Assembly (NCBI RefSeq): GCF_024139115.2
Contig: NC_085139.1
Coordinates: 74,071,203-74,135,202 of the forward strand
Source: Armigeres subalbatus
Taxonomy: Eukaryota; Arthropoda; Insecta; Diptera; Culicidae
Length of the DNA stretch: 64,000 bases
Direction of reading: 5' to 3'
The translations under genes were made by a program, and so were the position numbers. Shown here one piece after another: positions 34,193-43,746 of the stretch. The notes below the pieces were generated by a model. The model made no database searches. It saw nothing but the letters and a program-made list of their open reading frames with translations, and was not told the DNA's origin. Each line of letters starts with the position of its first letter. Within the stretch, counting starts at the first letter, position 1.

Positions 34193-34336
34193 TTAGTACT
34201 TCAGACAAGAAAATTTAATTTGAGCGCTGATGTTGATGACGACGGCCGCACGACCCACACCATCGGTGGGAATAAGATTTCCGGTAGGAGCTCCGCCGAT
34301 GCCGATGGTGGGACCACAATCTGCTTTTCGCGACAT
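34193..34336 (-). CDS. Unidentified 47-aa ORF, MSRKADCGP..., histone-like locus context
   Basis: On the minus strand, ATG at 34336-34334 opens a 47-codon frame starting MSRKADCGPTIGIGG and ending FSCLKY-stop. It is rich in Gly, Val and Ile and has no domain I recognise. The start is chosen because the same ATG context and first residues recur in the sister arm (37968) and in the second copy (40474 minus). A candidate stem-loop, broken by the MITE at 33996-34161, lies about 30 bp after the stop, a spacing typical of histone 3' UTRs. Upstream is the palindromic divergent promoter, here split by retrotransposon copy B. It may be a real small gene or the remains of a longer one. Confidence 0.35.
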   Translation of the reverse strand: MSRKADCGPTIGIGGAPTGNLIPTDGVGRAAVVINISAQIKFSCLKY

Positions 34337-34450
34337 CTCGAACGAAATGGCTCGCGCGCGCGGAAGAGCTGCTTTCTTGTAATCAATCAAGTTAAACCTG
34401 TAGCCACGCCCCTATGGCGAGCGTTACGGTTACACAATATTTGCACTCAT
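34337..34450 (-). promoter_or_regulatory. Divergent promoter, left half
   Basis: Left arm of a palindromic intergenic region: GCGCGCGCGGAAGAGCTGC, then TTGTAATCAATCAAG, then CCACGCCCC and TTACACAATATTTGCA. The right half lies at 37863-37967 on the far side of copy B, and the intact paralogue is 40475-40678. Confidence 0.5.
34436..34450. repeat. Target-site duplication, copy B (left)
   Basis: AATATTTGCACTCAT, identical to 37863-37877. The unoccupied paralogous site (40575-40589) reads AATATTTGCAGCCAT once. Confidence 0.92.
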
Positions 34451-37400
34451 TCATTTTTCATTTCATTTATTTAGTTAACATCTAAACAGATAACACTGAA
34501 TCAACAATTTGACGCCACAATGCACGGTCCGAGGCCGCATCTCTCCATCCTCGGATACGCCCCACGCTCGCCAAGTCGTTTTGCACCTGGTCTGCCCATC
34601 TCGCTCGCTGCGCTCCACGACGTCTCGTACCTGCCGGATCGGAAGCGAACACCATCTTTGCAGGGTTGCTGTCCGGCATTCTTGCAACATGCCCTGCCCA
34701 TCGAACCCTTCCGGCTTTAGCTACCTTCTGGATACTGGGTTCGCCGTACAGTTGGGCGAGCTCATGGTTCATTCTTCGCCGCCACACACCGTCTTCTTGC
34801 ACACCGCCAAAGATGGTCCTAAGCACCCGTCTCTCGAATACTCCGAGTGCTTGCAAATCCTCCTCGAGCATTGTCCATATTTCATGCCCGTAGAGGACAA
34901 CCGGTCTTATAAGCGTCTTGTACATGACACATTTGGTGCGTTGGCGAATTTTTTTCGACCGCAGTTTCTTCTGGAGCCCGTAGTAGGCCCGATTTCCACA
35001 GAAGATGCGCCTTCGTATTTCACGACTAACGTTGTAGTCAGCCGTTAACAAGGATCCGAGGTAGACGAATTCCTCGACCACCTCGAAGGTATCCCCGTCA
35101 ATCGTAACACTGCTTCCCAGGCGGGCCCTGTCGCGCTCGGTTCCGCCCACAAGCATGTACTTTGTCTTTGACGCATTCACCACCAGTCCAACTTTTGTTG
35201 CTTCACGTTTCAGGCGGGTGTACAGTTCTGCCACCTTTGCAAATGTTCGGCCGACAATGTCCATGTCATCCGCGAAGCAAATAAATTGACTGGATCTGTT
35301 GAAAATCGTACCCCGGCTGTTACACCCGGCTCTCCGCATGACACCTTCTAGCGCAATGTTGAACAACAGGTACGAAAGTCCATCACCTTGTCTTAGTCCG
35401 TGGCGCGACACGAACGAACTGGAGTGTTTGCCCGAAATCTTCATACAGTTTTGCACACCATCCACCGTTGCTTTGATCAGTCTGGTAAGCTTCCCAGGGA
35501 AGCTGTTCTCGTCCATAATTTTCCATAGCTCTACGCGGTCTATACTGTCGTATGCCGCCTTGAAATCAACGAACAGATGGTGCGTTGGGACCTGGTATTC
35601 ACGGCATTTTTGAAGGATTTGCCGTACAGTAAAGATCTGGTCCGTTGTCGAGCGGCCGTCAACGAAGCCGGCTTGATAACTTCCCACGAACTCGTTCACT
35701 AATGGTGACAGACGACGGAAGATGATCTGGGATATCACTTTGTAGGCGACATTAAGGATGGTGATCGCTCGAAAGTTCTCACACTCCAGTTTGTCGCCTT
35801 TCTTGTAGATGGGGCATATAACCCCTTCCTTCCACTCCTCCGGTAGCTGTTCGGTTTCCCAGATTCTGACTATCAGTTTGTACAGGCAAGTGGCCAGCTT
35901 TTCCGGGGCCATCTTGATGAGCTCAGCTCCGATACCATCCTTACCAGCTGCTTTATTGGTCTTTAGCTGTTGAATGGCATCCTTAACTTCCATCAAGGTG
36001 GGGGCTGGTTGGCTTCCATCGTCCGCAGAACTGACGTAGTCATCTCCTCCGCTGCCTTGACTTTCACTGCCTGTACTCTCAGCGCCATTTAGATGTTCCT
36101 CGTAGTGCTGCTTCCACCTTTCGACCACCAAACGTTCGTCCGTCAAGATGCTCCCATCCTTATCCCGACACATTTCGGCTCGCGGCACGAAGCCTTTGTG
36201 GGATGCGTTGAGCTTCTGGTAGAACTTGCGTGTATCTTGAGAACGGCACAGCTGTTCCATCTCCTCGCACTTCGCTTCTTCCAGGCGGCGTTTCTTCTCC
36301 TGAAAAAGGCGGGTCTGCTGTCTCCGCTTCCGTCTATAACGTTCCACGTTCTGCCGGGTACCTTGCTGCAGCGCGACCGCCCGCGCTGCGTCCTTCTCCT
36401 CCAGAATCTGTCTGCAACTCTTCGTCGAACCAATCGTTCCGTCGACTTTGACCCATATACCCGACGTTGTTCTCCGCTGCGTCGTTAATGGCTGCTTTGA
36501 CTGTATTCCAGCAGTCCTCAAGAGGGGCCCCATCGAGCTCACCCTCTCCCGGCAACGCTGCCTCGAGATGCTGCGCGTATGCAGTGGCGACATCAGGTTG
36601 CTTCAGTCGCTCTAGGTCGTACCGCGGCGGTCGTCGGTACCGAACATTGTTGATGACGGATAGTTTTGGGCGCAGTTTAACCATCACCAGATAGTGGTCA
36701 GAGTCAATGTTAGCGCCACGATATGTCCTGACGTCGATAATGTCGGAGAAGTGCCGTCCATCAATCAGAACGTGGTCGATTTGTGATTCTGTCTGCAGTG
36801 GTGATCTCCAGGTGTACCGATACGGGAGGCTGTGTTGGAAGTAGGTGCTACGAATGGCCATATTCTTGGAGGCGGCGAAATCAATTAGTCGTAGGCCGTT
36901 TTCGTTCGTCAGCCGGTGTGCGCTGAACTTCCCAATAGTCGGTCTAAACTCCTCCTCTTGGCCAACCTGAGCGTTCAAATCTCCTATGATGATATGATGT
37001 CGTACTCACGTTCCAGCTGCGCGCAGAATGCGTCCTTATCATCATCAGTGCTTCCGGAGTGTGGGCTATGGACGTTGATTATGCTGAAGTTGAAGAACCA
37101 GCCTTTGATCCTCAACCTGCACATTCTTTCATTGATCGGCCACCACCCGATTACGCGCCTTTGCATATCGCCCATCACGATGAAAGCTGTTCCCAGCTCT
37201 AAACCTTCGCACCATTGATCCCTTCCAACAAACCTCCTGCAGCGCTACGATGCCGAATCCACGACCCTTGAGCACATCGGCGAGTATGCGTGTGCTCCCG
37301 ATGAAGTTGAGAGATTTGCAGTTCCACGAACCGAGTTTCCAATCGCTAGTCCTTTTTCGTCGCAGTGGTCTTCGCCAATGGTTCCGGTCCGTACTCTCTT

Positions 37401-37862
37401 GTTGATTGTTCGTTGCTTATGATTTTTTAAAGGCTGGCTTGCAGGGCCTGACACCAAACCCCCTAAATTTCCGGAGGACCATTCCTCCTTATTTCCGGTG
37501 GACCATGGTGCACAGTTTCACTTAGAGTCCCTCGCTGGCACTCGGACGATGATCAGCCGCCCCTAACATGGAGAACAGACGCTGTTGTGAGCCGATCCTG
37601 ACATGGAGAACAGACGCTCAATAAGATTTGCACCTACGGTGAGGAGCAAACCCCCCCTTGCCTGTCAGCATACGACCATAGTTCCCACCGGGATTGGTTA
37701 CCCGATCTTCCCTAAGGTTGCTCGTATCCCGGCCAGCACCGCGGGGAGGTAGAGATAGGATTTGCTGGGTAAGAGGCTAAGGACCGCGAGATGGGGTCTA
37801 TTTTATTCCTTTAGGTACGCAAAGTACCAATGGTACGCTTTACCCAGCATTTGCCGTGCCAA
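34451..37862 (-). mobile_element. Non-LTR retrotransposon copy B, full length, 3.41 kb
   Basis: Minus-strand element with a perfect 15-bp TSD, the same 5' end as copy A and a 3' tail of AAATAAATGAAATGAAAAATGA type. The paralogous empty site at 40575 confirms the insertion point between the two halves of a divergent promoter. It is highly similar to copy A. Specific defects are one extra base near 36415 and a loss of about 19 bp near 36995, both in the endonuclease-linker part. Confidence 0.95.
34482..37400 (-). pseudogene. Endonuclease-reverse transcriptase ORF of copy B, frameshifted
   Basis: The frame 36593-34482 (703 codons) runs unbroken through the linker, RT and C-terminus. It contains NKAAGKDGIGAELIK, YQAGFVDGRSTTDQ, LFVDFKAAYDS (first catalytic Asp), GLRQGDGLSY, FADDMDIVGR (catalytic Asp pair), SKTKYMLVGG, EEFVYLGSLL, RRVLRTIFGG and GRVRWAGHVARM. 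Endonuclease sequence is in other frames: 36978-36334 (NAQVGQEEEF, NIDSDHYLVM) and upstream WKLGSWNCKSLN near 37330 and LQEVCWKG near 37230. The RT alone looks intact in sequence, but no complete protein can be made. A short gap in the endonuclease after CWKGSMVR is shared with copy A. Confidence 0.92.
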
Positions 37863-37967
37863 AATATTTGCACTCATACCGGACAACAAAGAGGTGGGAC
37901 TAATGAGCCATCTTTATTGATTATAAGGAAACTACTTCCCCCCCCCGCGCAAGGCATTTCATTTGAA
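37863..37967 (+). promoter_or_regulatory. Divergent promoter, right half, with TATA-like motif
   Basis: Begins with the TSD (37863-37877). It contains GGTGGGACTAATG and TTGATTATAAGG, a TATA-like motif about 45 bp before the ATG at 37968, and a run of nine C. In the paralogue this is 40577-40678. Confidence 0.5.
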
Positions 37968-38207
37968 ATGTCGCGGAAAGCGGTCCCAGCATCGGCGGAG
38001 TTGCTGAGCGAATTGTATTTCAGCCCGTGGTGTGAATCGTGGCATCATTTGGAATTTATCGGTTCTTTTCAGGGCCACCATTTTATACAAAGGAAGAGGC
38101 GAGGCGAAAATTATTCAAAGATCAAATTAACCATTTGGCGACGCCATAATGTTGCCGTCCGTATCAGAATCACGAGTGCGCTCCGGGGGGAGATGCTAGA
38201 AATATGA
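37968..38207 (+). pseudogene. ORF with MSRKAVPASAELLSEL start, running through a stem-loop
   Basis: ATG at 37968 opens a 79-codon frame: MSRKAVPASAELLSEL, then LEFIG across the stem-loop at 38061. A true histone-type mRNA would stop before the stem-loop, so the frame is probably a chance run-on after loss of the gene body. The Ala-Ser-Ala-Glu-Leu-Leu-Ser-Glu-Leu segment next to the stem-loop recurs at 41836-41862. The protein family is not recognised. Confidence 0.35.
38061..38076 (+). promoter_or_regulatory. Histone-type 3' stem-loop 2 and purine-rich element
   Basis: GGTTCTTTTCAGGGCC: six pairs including two G-T wobbles, loop TTTC, followed by ACCA. The purine-rich AAAGGAAGAGGCGAGG lies at 38090-38105, the position of a histone downstream element. 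Confidence 0.6.
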
Positions 38208-38520
38208 ATTTGTATTATTAACAATCAATCGAAAGATTACAATTTTGTGGAAGCAAAGGTTAAGCCGAGACATTTTTTTTTAAATGCAAATTATAATTGC
38301 TTGGCGACAGCAGAATGTTGCCATCGGTAGTAGAATCACGAGCGCGTCAAACGGAGAAGCTGCAAAAATGTATTCGCATGGATGACTAATGACTATCTAC
38401 TAAAATTATAAGTCTTTCTCTGAATCGTGCTCTCGTGATTCTACTACCGACGGAAAACAATCTTTTATCACCAAGCAATTAAATTTTACTTTGATCAAAA
38501 TTCATTTCGCCTCAAGTTGT
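38105..38520. repeat. 3' spacer modules facing each other
   Basis: Forward modules at 38105-38205 (TTTGGCGACGCCATAATGTT) and 38283-38375 (CTTGGCGACAGCAGAATG). An inverted module at 38395-38520 carries TGATTCTACTACCGACGG. This is the pattern expected where a plus-strand and a minus-strand gene converge. Confidence 0.6.
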
Positions 38521-38562
38521 GACTTAAGAGCTACTTTCATTGATGGTAGCCAATCGTTAGTA

Positions 38563-38746
38563 GGGGAAATTACGGCTTTGGCAGTTATATTATTGTCAGG
38601 GGGTTTTCTATAACTAATTATGCTCAAATTTGACCTAAACATTCTTTGCATATCAAAGAATATTGTGGCCAAATTTCATAAAATTTGGTCAACAAAAACC
38701 CCCCTGACAATAATAGAACAAAACCTGCCAAAGCCGTCATTCCCCC
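38563..38746. mobile_element. MITE, 184 bp, TA target duplication, empty site known
   Basis: Ends GGGGAAATTACGGCTTTGGC and, inverted, GGGGGAATGACGGCTTTGGC; flanked by TA at 38561-38562 and 38747-38748. The paralogous sequence at 34186-34206 reads CGATCGTTAGTACTTCAGAC without the insert, which fixes both ends. TA duplication points to the Tc1/mariner group. Confidence 0.88.
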
Positions 38747-38748
38747 TA

Positions 38749-38863
38749 CTTCAGACAAGAAAATTTAATCTGAGCGCTGCTAATGTTGATGACGACGACC
38801 GCGCGACCCACACCATCGCCGGGAATAAAATTTCCGGTAGGAGCTCCACCGATGCCGAAGGTG
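38749..38863 (-). pseudogene. 3' part of second MSRRAD-type relic
   Basis: Paralogue of the 47-aa ORF at 34193-34336. The minus strand reads IGGAPTGNFIPGDGVGRA and INISSAQIKFSCLK. Its first codons lie beyond a retroposon, at 40474-40449. Confidence 0.5.
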
Positions 38864-38876
38864 ATACCACGGTCTG
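38864..38876. repeat. Target-site duplication of the poly(A) retroposon (left)
   Basis: ATACCACGGTCTG, identical to 40449-40461. Confidence 0.9.
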
Positions 38877-40448
38877 GGGGCAGCAGGGACAGCAGGGACA
38901 GCATGGACCATGTCCAAGGGCTTGACGACCCCTCCCCAGCTGTCTGCGAGTCAGGGAGAACTGCCTAGGGCGTGGTGGGATTTAGCAGTGGGCTCTGCTA
39001 AAATCCCTCCCAAAAAACCACAAGTGCCCGTAATCAGACTCTATCAAAGCGACTGTGTGCCGCTTCAAAAGCACAAGCCCAGGGAGTGCCAGTTGGCATG
39101 GGGAGTGTCCCTACTCCGGTAGGGTAGCGCGTGAGCTGCTTCGGCAGGGAGTGAGTGATCTGGTTGTGCTGAGGCAGGAGTGTCATAGCGTGTCGCCGCC
39201 GCTATTGTCACCTCGAAGCGCAGCAGAAGTCTGAGTATGGACTGCACATGCTAAGGTAAGAGTGTCGTAGCGTAGTATCGTTGATTGGTCCCCACATACC
39301 GCTATCGACACCACGAGGCATGGCAGTGGAGTGTTAGAGTGAGTTGGGGAGTGTCCCTACTTCGGTAGGGTAGCGCGTGAGCTGCTTCGGCAGGGAGTGA
39401 GTGATCTGATTGTGCTGAGGCAGGAGTGTCATAGCGTGTCGCCGCTGAGTATGGACTGCACATGCTGAGGTAGGAGTCGAGGTATCCCATCGACACCTCG
39501 AGGCATTGCAGTGGAGTGTTAGAGTGAGCACCCGAAAAAGGGTCACATGGAGCGAATGGTCTTTGGAGAAGCTGCTTCGGCGGCAGGGTAGCAGTGGGTT
39601 GTACCCACACACCTACAGTTGAGCACATGTGGTGCATGGGGAGTGTCCCTGCTTCGGCAGGGTAGCGTGTGGTCTGCTTCGGCAGTGGTGTGATTGATCT
39701 GCTCGTGCTGAGGCAGGAGTGTCGTAGCGTAATATCTGTAGGCCCAGGCAGTCACCGCTATCGACACCTCGAAGCGCAGCAGAAGTCTGAGTATGGACTG
39801 CACATGCTGAGGTAGGAGTCGAGGTACCTTCTCGACACCTCGAGGCATGGCAGTGGAGTGTTAGAGTGAGCACCCGAAAAAGGGTCACATGGAGCGAATG
39901 GTCTTTGGAGAAGCTGCTTCGGCGGCAGGGTAGCAGTGGGTTGTACCCACACACCTACAGTTGTGCACATGTGGTGCATGGGGAGTGTCCCTGCTTCGGC
40001 AGGGTAGCGTGTGGTCTGCTTCGGCAGTGGTGTGATTGATCTGCTCGTGCTGAGGCAGGAGTGTCGTAGCGTAATATCTGTAGGCCCAGGCAGTTACCGC
40101 TATTGACACCTCGAGGCATGGCAGCGGAGCGTCCGGGAGAGCATCCAAGTAAGACTCAAATGGAGTGAATGGTGTGCGAGCACCCAAGTCAGTCTCGCGT
40201 GGGACGAGTGCCTGTGTGAGCGATAATGAGCGAGTACGCTTAGTACTGCCGTCCCCCCAGAAGTAGTACTGCGAGGTAGTTCCTGGGGGAAACGATGGTG
40301 GAGCCCAAGGGAGTTTAGTCGGTATTACCGGTATGGTCGAGTCCGACACTCCAGTACACTTCCGTGTGGTAGTTTGGCAACTACAATGCACGTGTACTGG
40401 GTTAGTGTGTAAATGCATTCTCCATTGTAAAAAAAAAAAAAAAAAAAA
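38877..40448 (+). mobile_element. Poly(A)-tailed noncoding retroposon, 1.57 kb
   Basis: Flanked by a perfect 13-bp TSD and ending in about 20 A (40429-40448). It starts with GGGGCAGCAGGGACAGC repeats. Its body contains four related blocks opening GGGAGTGTCCCT (near 39103, 39348, 39641, 39983), the last two almost identical over about 340 bp. The 3' part (about 40290-40428) is unique and looks like a LINE 3' UTR. No RT or other long conserved frame; the 284-codon minus-strand frame is antisense to the insertion and repeat-derived. Likely a non-autonomous element made of the 5' and 3' ends of a poly(A) LINE, mobilised in trans; the parent is not identified. Confidence 0.85.
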
Positions 40449-40461
40449 ATACCACGGTCTG
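40449..40461. repeat. Target-site duplication of the poly(A) retroposon (right)
   Basis: ATACCACGGTCTG, the partner of 38864-38876. Its first A merges with the poly(A) tail. Confidence 0.9.
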
Positions 40462-40474
40462 CTCTCCGCGACAT
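40449..40474 (-). pseudogene. 5' codons of second minus-strand MSRRAD relic
   Basis: ATG at 40474-40472 on the minus strand, reading MSRRADRG before the retroposon. It joins 38863-38749 when the insert is removed. Confidence 0.5.
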
Positions 40475-40678
40475 CTCGAACGAAATGGCTCGCGCGCGCG
40501 GAAGAGCTGCTTTCTTGTAATAAATAAAGTTGAACCTGTAGCCACGCCCCTTTGGTGAGTGTGTGACGGTTACACAATATTTGCAGCCATACCGGACAAC
40601 AAAGAGGCGGGACTAATGGACCATCTTTATTGATTATAAGAAAACTGCTTACCCCGCGCGCGTGACAATTCATTTGAA
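40475..40678. promoter_or_regulatory. Intact divergent palindromic promoter (204 bp between two ATGs)
   Basis: Lies between ATG 40474 (minus) and ATG 40679 (plus). The two arms are inverted copies: GCGCGCGCGG, GAGCTGCTTTCTTGTAAT on one side; TTGATTATAAGAAAACTGC, CCCGCGCGCG on the other. The centre holds CCACGCCCC, TTACACAATATTTGCAG and GGCGGGACTAATG. It resembles in size and symmetry the H2A-H2B type of divergent histone promoter. The sister copy is split at 34450/37863. Confidence 0.55.
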
Positions 40679-40711
40679 ATGTCGCGGAGAGCAGTCCCAG
40701 CATCGCACTAA
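40679..40711 (+). pseudogene. Ten-codon relic MSRRAVPASH
   Basis: Plus-strand partner of the divergent promoter. Same opening as the ORF at 37968, but it stops at TAA after ten codons, and the following stem-loop is missing. Confidence 0.4.
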
Positions 40712-41759
40712 GGAGTATTTCAGCCCAAATCCTGGCCAAAAGTCAAAAACAATATTTTTAGATATCTCCATATTATTTTTCGTTATTGTACTCTCAAATA
40801 GTAATACTAACTTGCCCTGGGATTTTTGGATCAATATTGATTACTTGTGAGCAATGCTGGCTGCCAAAACTTCACCATAATTTACATGCTAGTTTTATCG
40901 CAACTGTCCATAAAAAAGTGTTCATGTTTTATCGTGTTTTTCTGGGTTTTTATGGATTTTTAAGACGAAAATCAATATAGGTACCAATAATGAGGGTATG
41001 TAAAATCCTTTTCAAGCATGATTCGATCTGAAATTGTTTTTAGGTCATCAAAAATGATGATATTAATTGCTAGCTTTTTTTACTTTTTTAAAATAATATG
41101 TTTTACAAAATTAAACTTTTAATTAGGTTCCAAACCCGATCAAGCAACAAAATTGTCAGCGTTGGAAAGATTAGAGTTTCCTCAATAAGTTCCATGAAAA
41201 ATATTTCGCGCATCCTCACGCAATCGTGAGTTGTTTTTATTTGAATATAGTGAAGTTTTCTAAGAAAAGCTAGGCGAAAAAAATAAATATTTATGATTTT
41301 AGCGACAAAGCTCATAAAATGGTTCGCTTTCAAAGAAGAGTTAGACTTTGATGAAAAGCATACGCATTTTTCGGATGTAAAAGGTTGTTAAGAAATAAAG
41401 CGGCTGAAGTGCAACGAATTTATCTGATCTGCTCCATTGATTGTAATATCAATACATTATCCAGGGACTTTAACATTATACGATGACAAATGTATATGGT
41501 CGAAGTGAACAAACAAAGCACATCTTCGGTAATCTTAGTAAGTAATAATCCAAGAATGAAAATTAACATAAAATCATACTCAATGACAGAGTCAGAGGAG
41601 GACACCACTCGTCGCAAGCATGCTGTAGTTCCCAAAGGCAGCGTTCTTACGCCAAGTGGTGCTCTACCTAATAACAACAACTGACGCCGCCGGTGGTCAC
41701 ACTTCACTACTAGTTTAATACAAAGAGCACAAAAACAAAAAATACGCTTTGACTGTTAA
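40712..41759. other. AT-rich insertion without recognised gene
   Basis: About 1 kb between two histone-like modules, with no recognisable ORF, TIR or satellite. Confidence 0.35.
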
Positions 41760-41819
41760 TTGAATGCATTTACAGCCGACAAAATGATTAGCATAGTTTT
41801 GGCCACGCTTTTACACTGC

Positions 41820-42003
41820 GTACTCCTATGTGCATCGGCGGAGTTGCTGAGCGAATTAATCGGTGCTTCTCAGGACCACCATTCTATACAAAGGGAGAGG
41901 CGAGGCGAATATTATTCAAAGAGCAAATTAACCATTTGGCGACGCCATAATGTTGCCGTCCGTAGCAGAATTATGAGTGTGTTCCCGGGGGGAGATTCTA
42001 TTT
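41820..42003 (+). promoter_or_regulatory. Histone-type 3' end module 3
   Basis: GCATCGGCGGAGTTGCTGAG, shared with 37987, leads to the stem-loop GGTGCTTCTCAGGACC at 41862-41877 (one mismatch in the stem). Then follow AAAGGGAGAGGCGAGG near 41889 and the downstream spacer TTTGGCGACGCCATAATGTT. It is nearly identical to 37987-38205. Confidence 0.55.
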
Positions 42004-42082
42004 AATATGAATTCGTATGAATGGCATCAGTGGCAGCCAAGTGATTTGAAAGCCGAATGATCGATCATCGATCAGATCAAAC

Positions 42083-42125
42083 GGTCCTTTTAAGGGCAAT
42101 AAATTTTACATGAGAGAAAGGGGGT
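42083..42125 (+). promoter_or_regulatory. Histone-type 3' end module 4
   Basis: GGTCCTTTTAAGGGCA at 42083-42098 (five of six pairs), followed by GAGAGAAAGGGGG near 42112. Confidence 0.45.
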
Positions 42126-42479
42126 TTGACTGAGAGTAAATTCGTTTGAAAAATCAAAATCATCGATGGGACGCAATGATGACGTCTGTACTTTTGTAGG
42201 AAATCATCCAGTTGTTATTGTCAGCAGCAAGTAAAATTCGAGCAATCATTTGGTTGCTGTTATTTGTAATTATGTACAAAGAGCGAAACACATCCGAAAA
42301 TTCAATCATAAAGATGGCATCTAAAGGATCTCAATCTTAAAAATTGCATCTCAAAAGCACAAAATATAATCGCATGGCGATGTAGAAATTTGATGTCGGA
42401 AGTGCAATCACAAGCGTGCGTCGGAGGGAGTAGCTGGAGTAAATATATTCATATGAATATTGGTAATGTGATCGCATTT

Positions 42480-42815
42480 TAACATATAAGGGGGATACTC
42501 TGATACAGGGTGTAAGATGAATATTCCAAAATTGGGGACCGTCACGTAGTCATGTAAGATTTTAAACAATGATCATTATCTTTTGATGGATTTTTGAGAT
42601 TTATATATCAAACGCATTGGAAACTCTCCACTAATTTGCAAATGTTATTGAAACTTTTGATAATCAACGTTAAACTAGTGGAAATTTCAATTCTTTCCAA
42701 ACCCAGTGAAAAATTCAGACCCAATCAATAATCCTGCATCCCCAACACGGACATCAGGTTGTTATAAGTTACGGTCCTTTTCGCCCAGCGCTCCATTACT
42801 CTATGCATAAAAGAC
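42480..42815 (+). promoter_or_regulatory. Histone-like 5' spacer and promoter module 2
   Basis: Same spacer order as 32510-32816: GATACAGGGTGTAAGATG, a TTTTGATGGATTTTTGAG stretch, CCCCAACACGGACATCAGG, then GCATAAAAGAC near 42807. No MSRRAD-type start follows. Confidence 0.5.
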
Positions 42816-42984
42816 TGAGAAAAATAACAATATAAAATTGGTCAATTGGAGACAAACTTCGATTAGTTACGCAGAACTTCGTTTAGTTAGAAAATTTAAA
42901 TGCATGGATGATATCAGTAGCAGTCAACTAAAATTTTCATTTTTGCTGTTGGGGATTGGAATTGCACATTATCGAAGGTTAATC

Positions 42985-43125
42985 GGTTCTTTTTAGAACC
43001 AAAATTTTATACAAGAGAATATTTATCCGAAACTAATTTTATTCAAAGTGCAAATGGCGATGGCGACAGTTCAATCAAAACAATGCCGTCAGTAGCGGAA
43101 TCGCGAGTGCGCTTTGTTCACCGAG
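42985..43125 (+). promoter_or_regulatory. Histone-type 3' end module 5, perfect stem
   Basis: GGTTCTTTTTAGAACC at 42985-43000 forms a perfect six-pair stem with a TTTT loop, with ACAAGAGAAT downstream and the 3' spacer (TTATTCAAAGTGCAAATGG). It is about 180 bp after the TATA-like motif at 42807, with no ORF between. Confidence 0.6.
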
Positions 43126-43416
43126 GTGCGCCTTTAGCAATTTGACGGCAATTATCCTTGATTACTGACAATTCAATGGTTAAATACAGTAAAGATAACC
43201 TGACAAATTATTATTTGCAATAGAAATTTAGTTAGACTCATTTAGAAGATTTTTCGAAAAATAAGAAAAAACAACCATGAAATTGAATTTTTTCAAGTGA
43301 AAGCCCTAACAAATTAAACAAACAAAACTAAACTTCTCATATTATATAAAATTCGAGAATTTAACAATTTTGACTTAATTACATAAATATATCAGTTACT
43401 TTCAAAATGTAAATTT

Positions 43417-43746
43417 TCAATTGTCGTATTCAACAAATGTTATGTTTTGAATATTGCTCAAAACCAGTGTTGTCTCAAAAGTAATCAAAAGAACAATTTT
43501 GTAATATCCATGAATGATGGGACTTGCTAGGTTCTTCATTTCACCAAACGGTTTTACGTAGTTTACGTCGGGCGGTCGTGTTTTGTACACAACCCTTATG
43601 ATTTTTTTGTTGGGGCGTAGAACCACTGCGTCCATTGAGTTGAACTTTTGTGGTAACCGTAAAGTTAGGTTGAGAGCAGATTGAAGCGATAGTCTACGAT
43701 TTATTTCCTCTATTACTTTAAAAAAACGGTTGCTCGTATATTCCAA
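43417..43746 (-). CDS. Unidentified 109-codon ORF
   Basis: An open frame ending in TAA at 43417 with ordinary amino-acid composition (for example LTLRLPQKFNSMDAVVLRP). I recognise no domain. It overlaps slightly the start of the hAT fragment on the other strand. It could be a decayed exon or chance; there is no splice or promoter evidence. Confidence 0.2.
   Translation of the reverse strand: MEYTSNRFFKVIEEINRRLSLQSALNLTLRLPQKFNSMDAVVLRPNKKIIRVVYKTRPPDVNYVKPFGEMKNLASPIIHGYYKIVLLITFETTLVLSNIQNITFVEYDN

Noticed and set aside
39885..40739. 284-codon minus-strand ORF
   Set aside because: It crosses the retroposon, its poly(A) tail and the promoter module, reading the tail as a Phe run. Composite chance frame.
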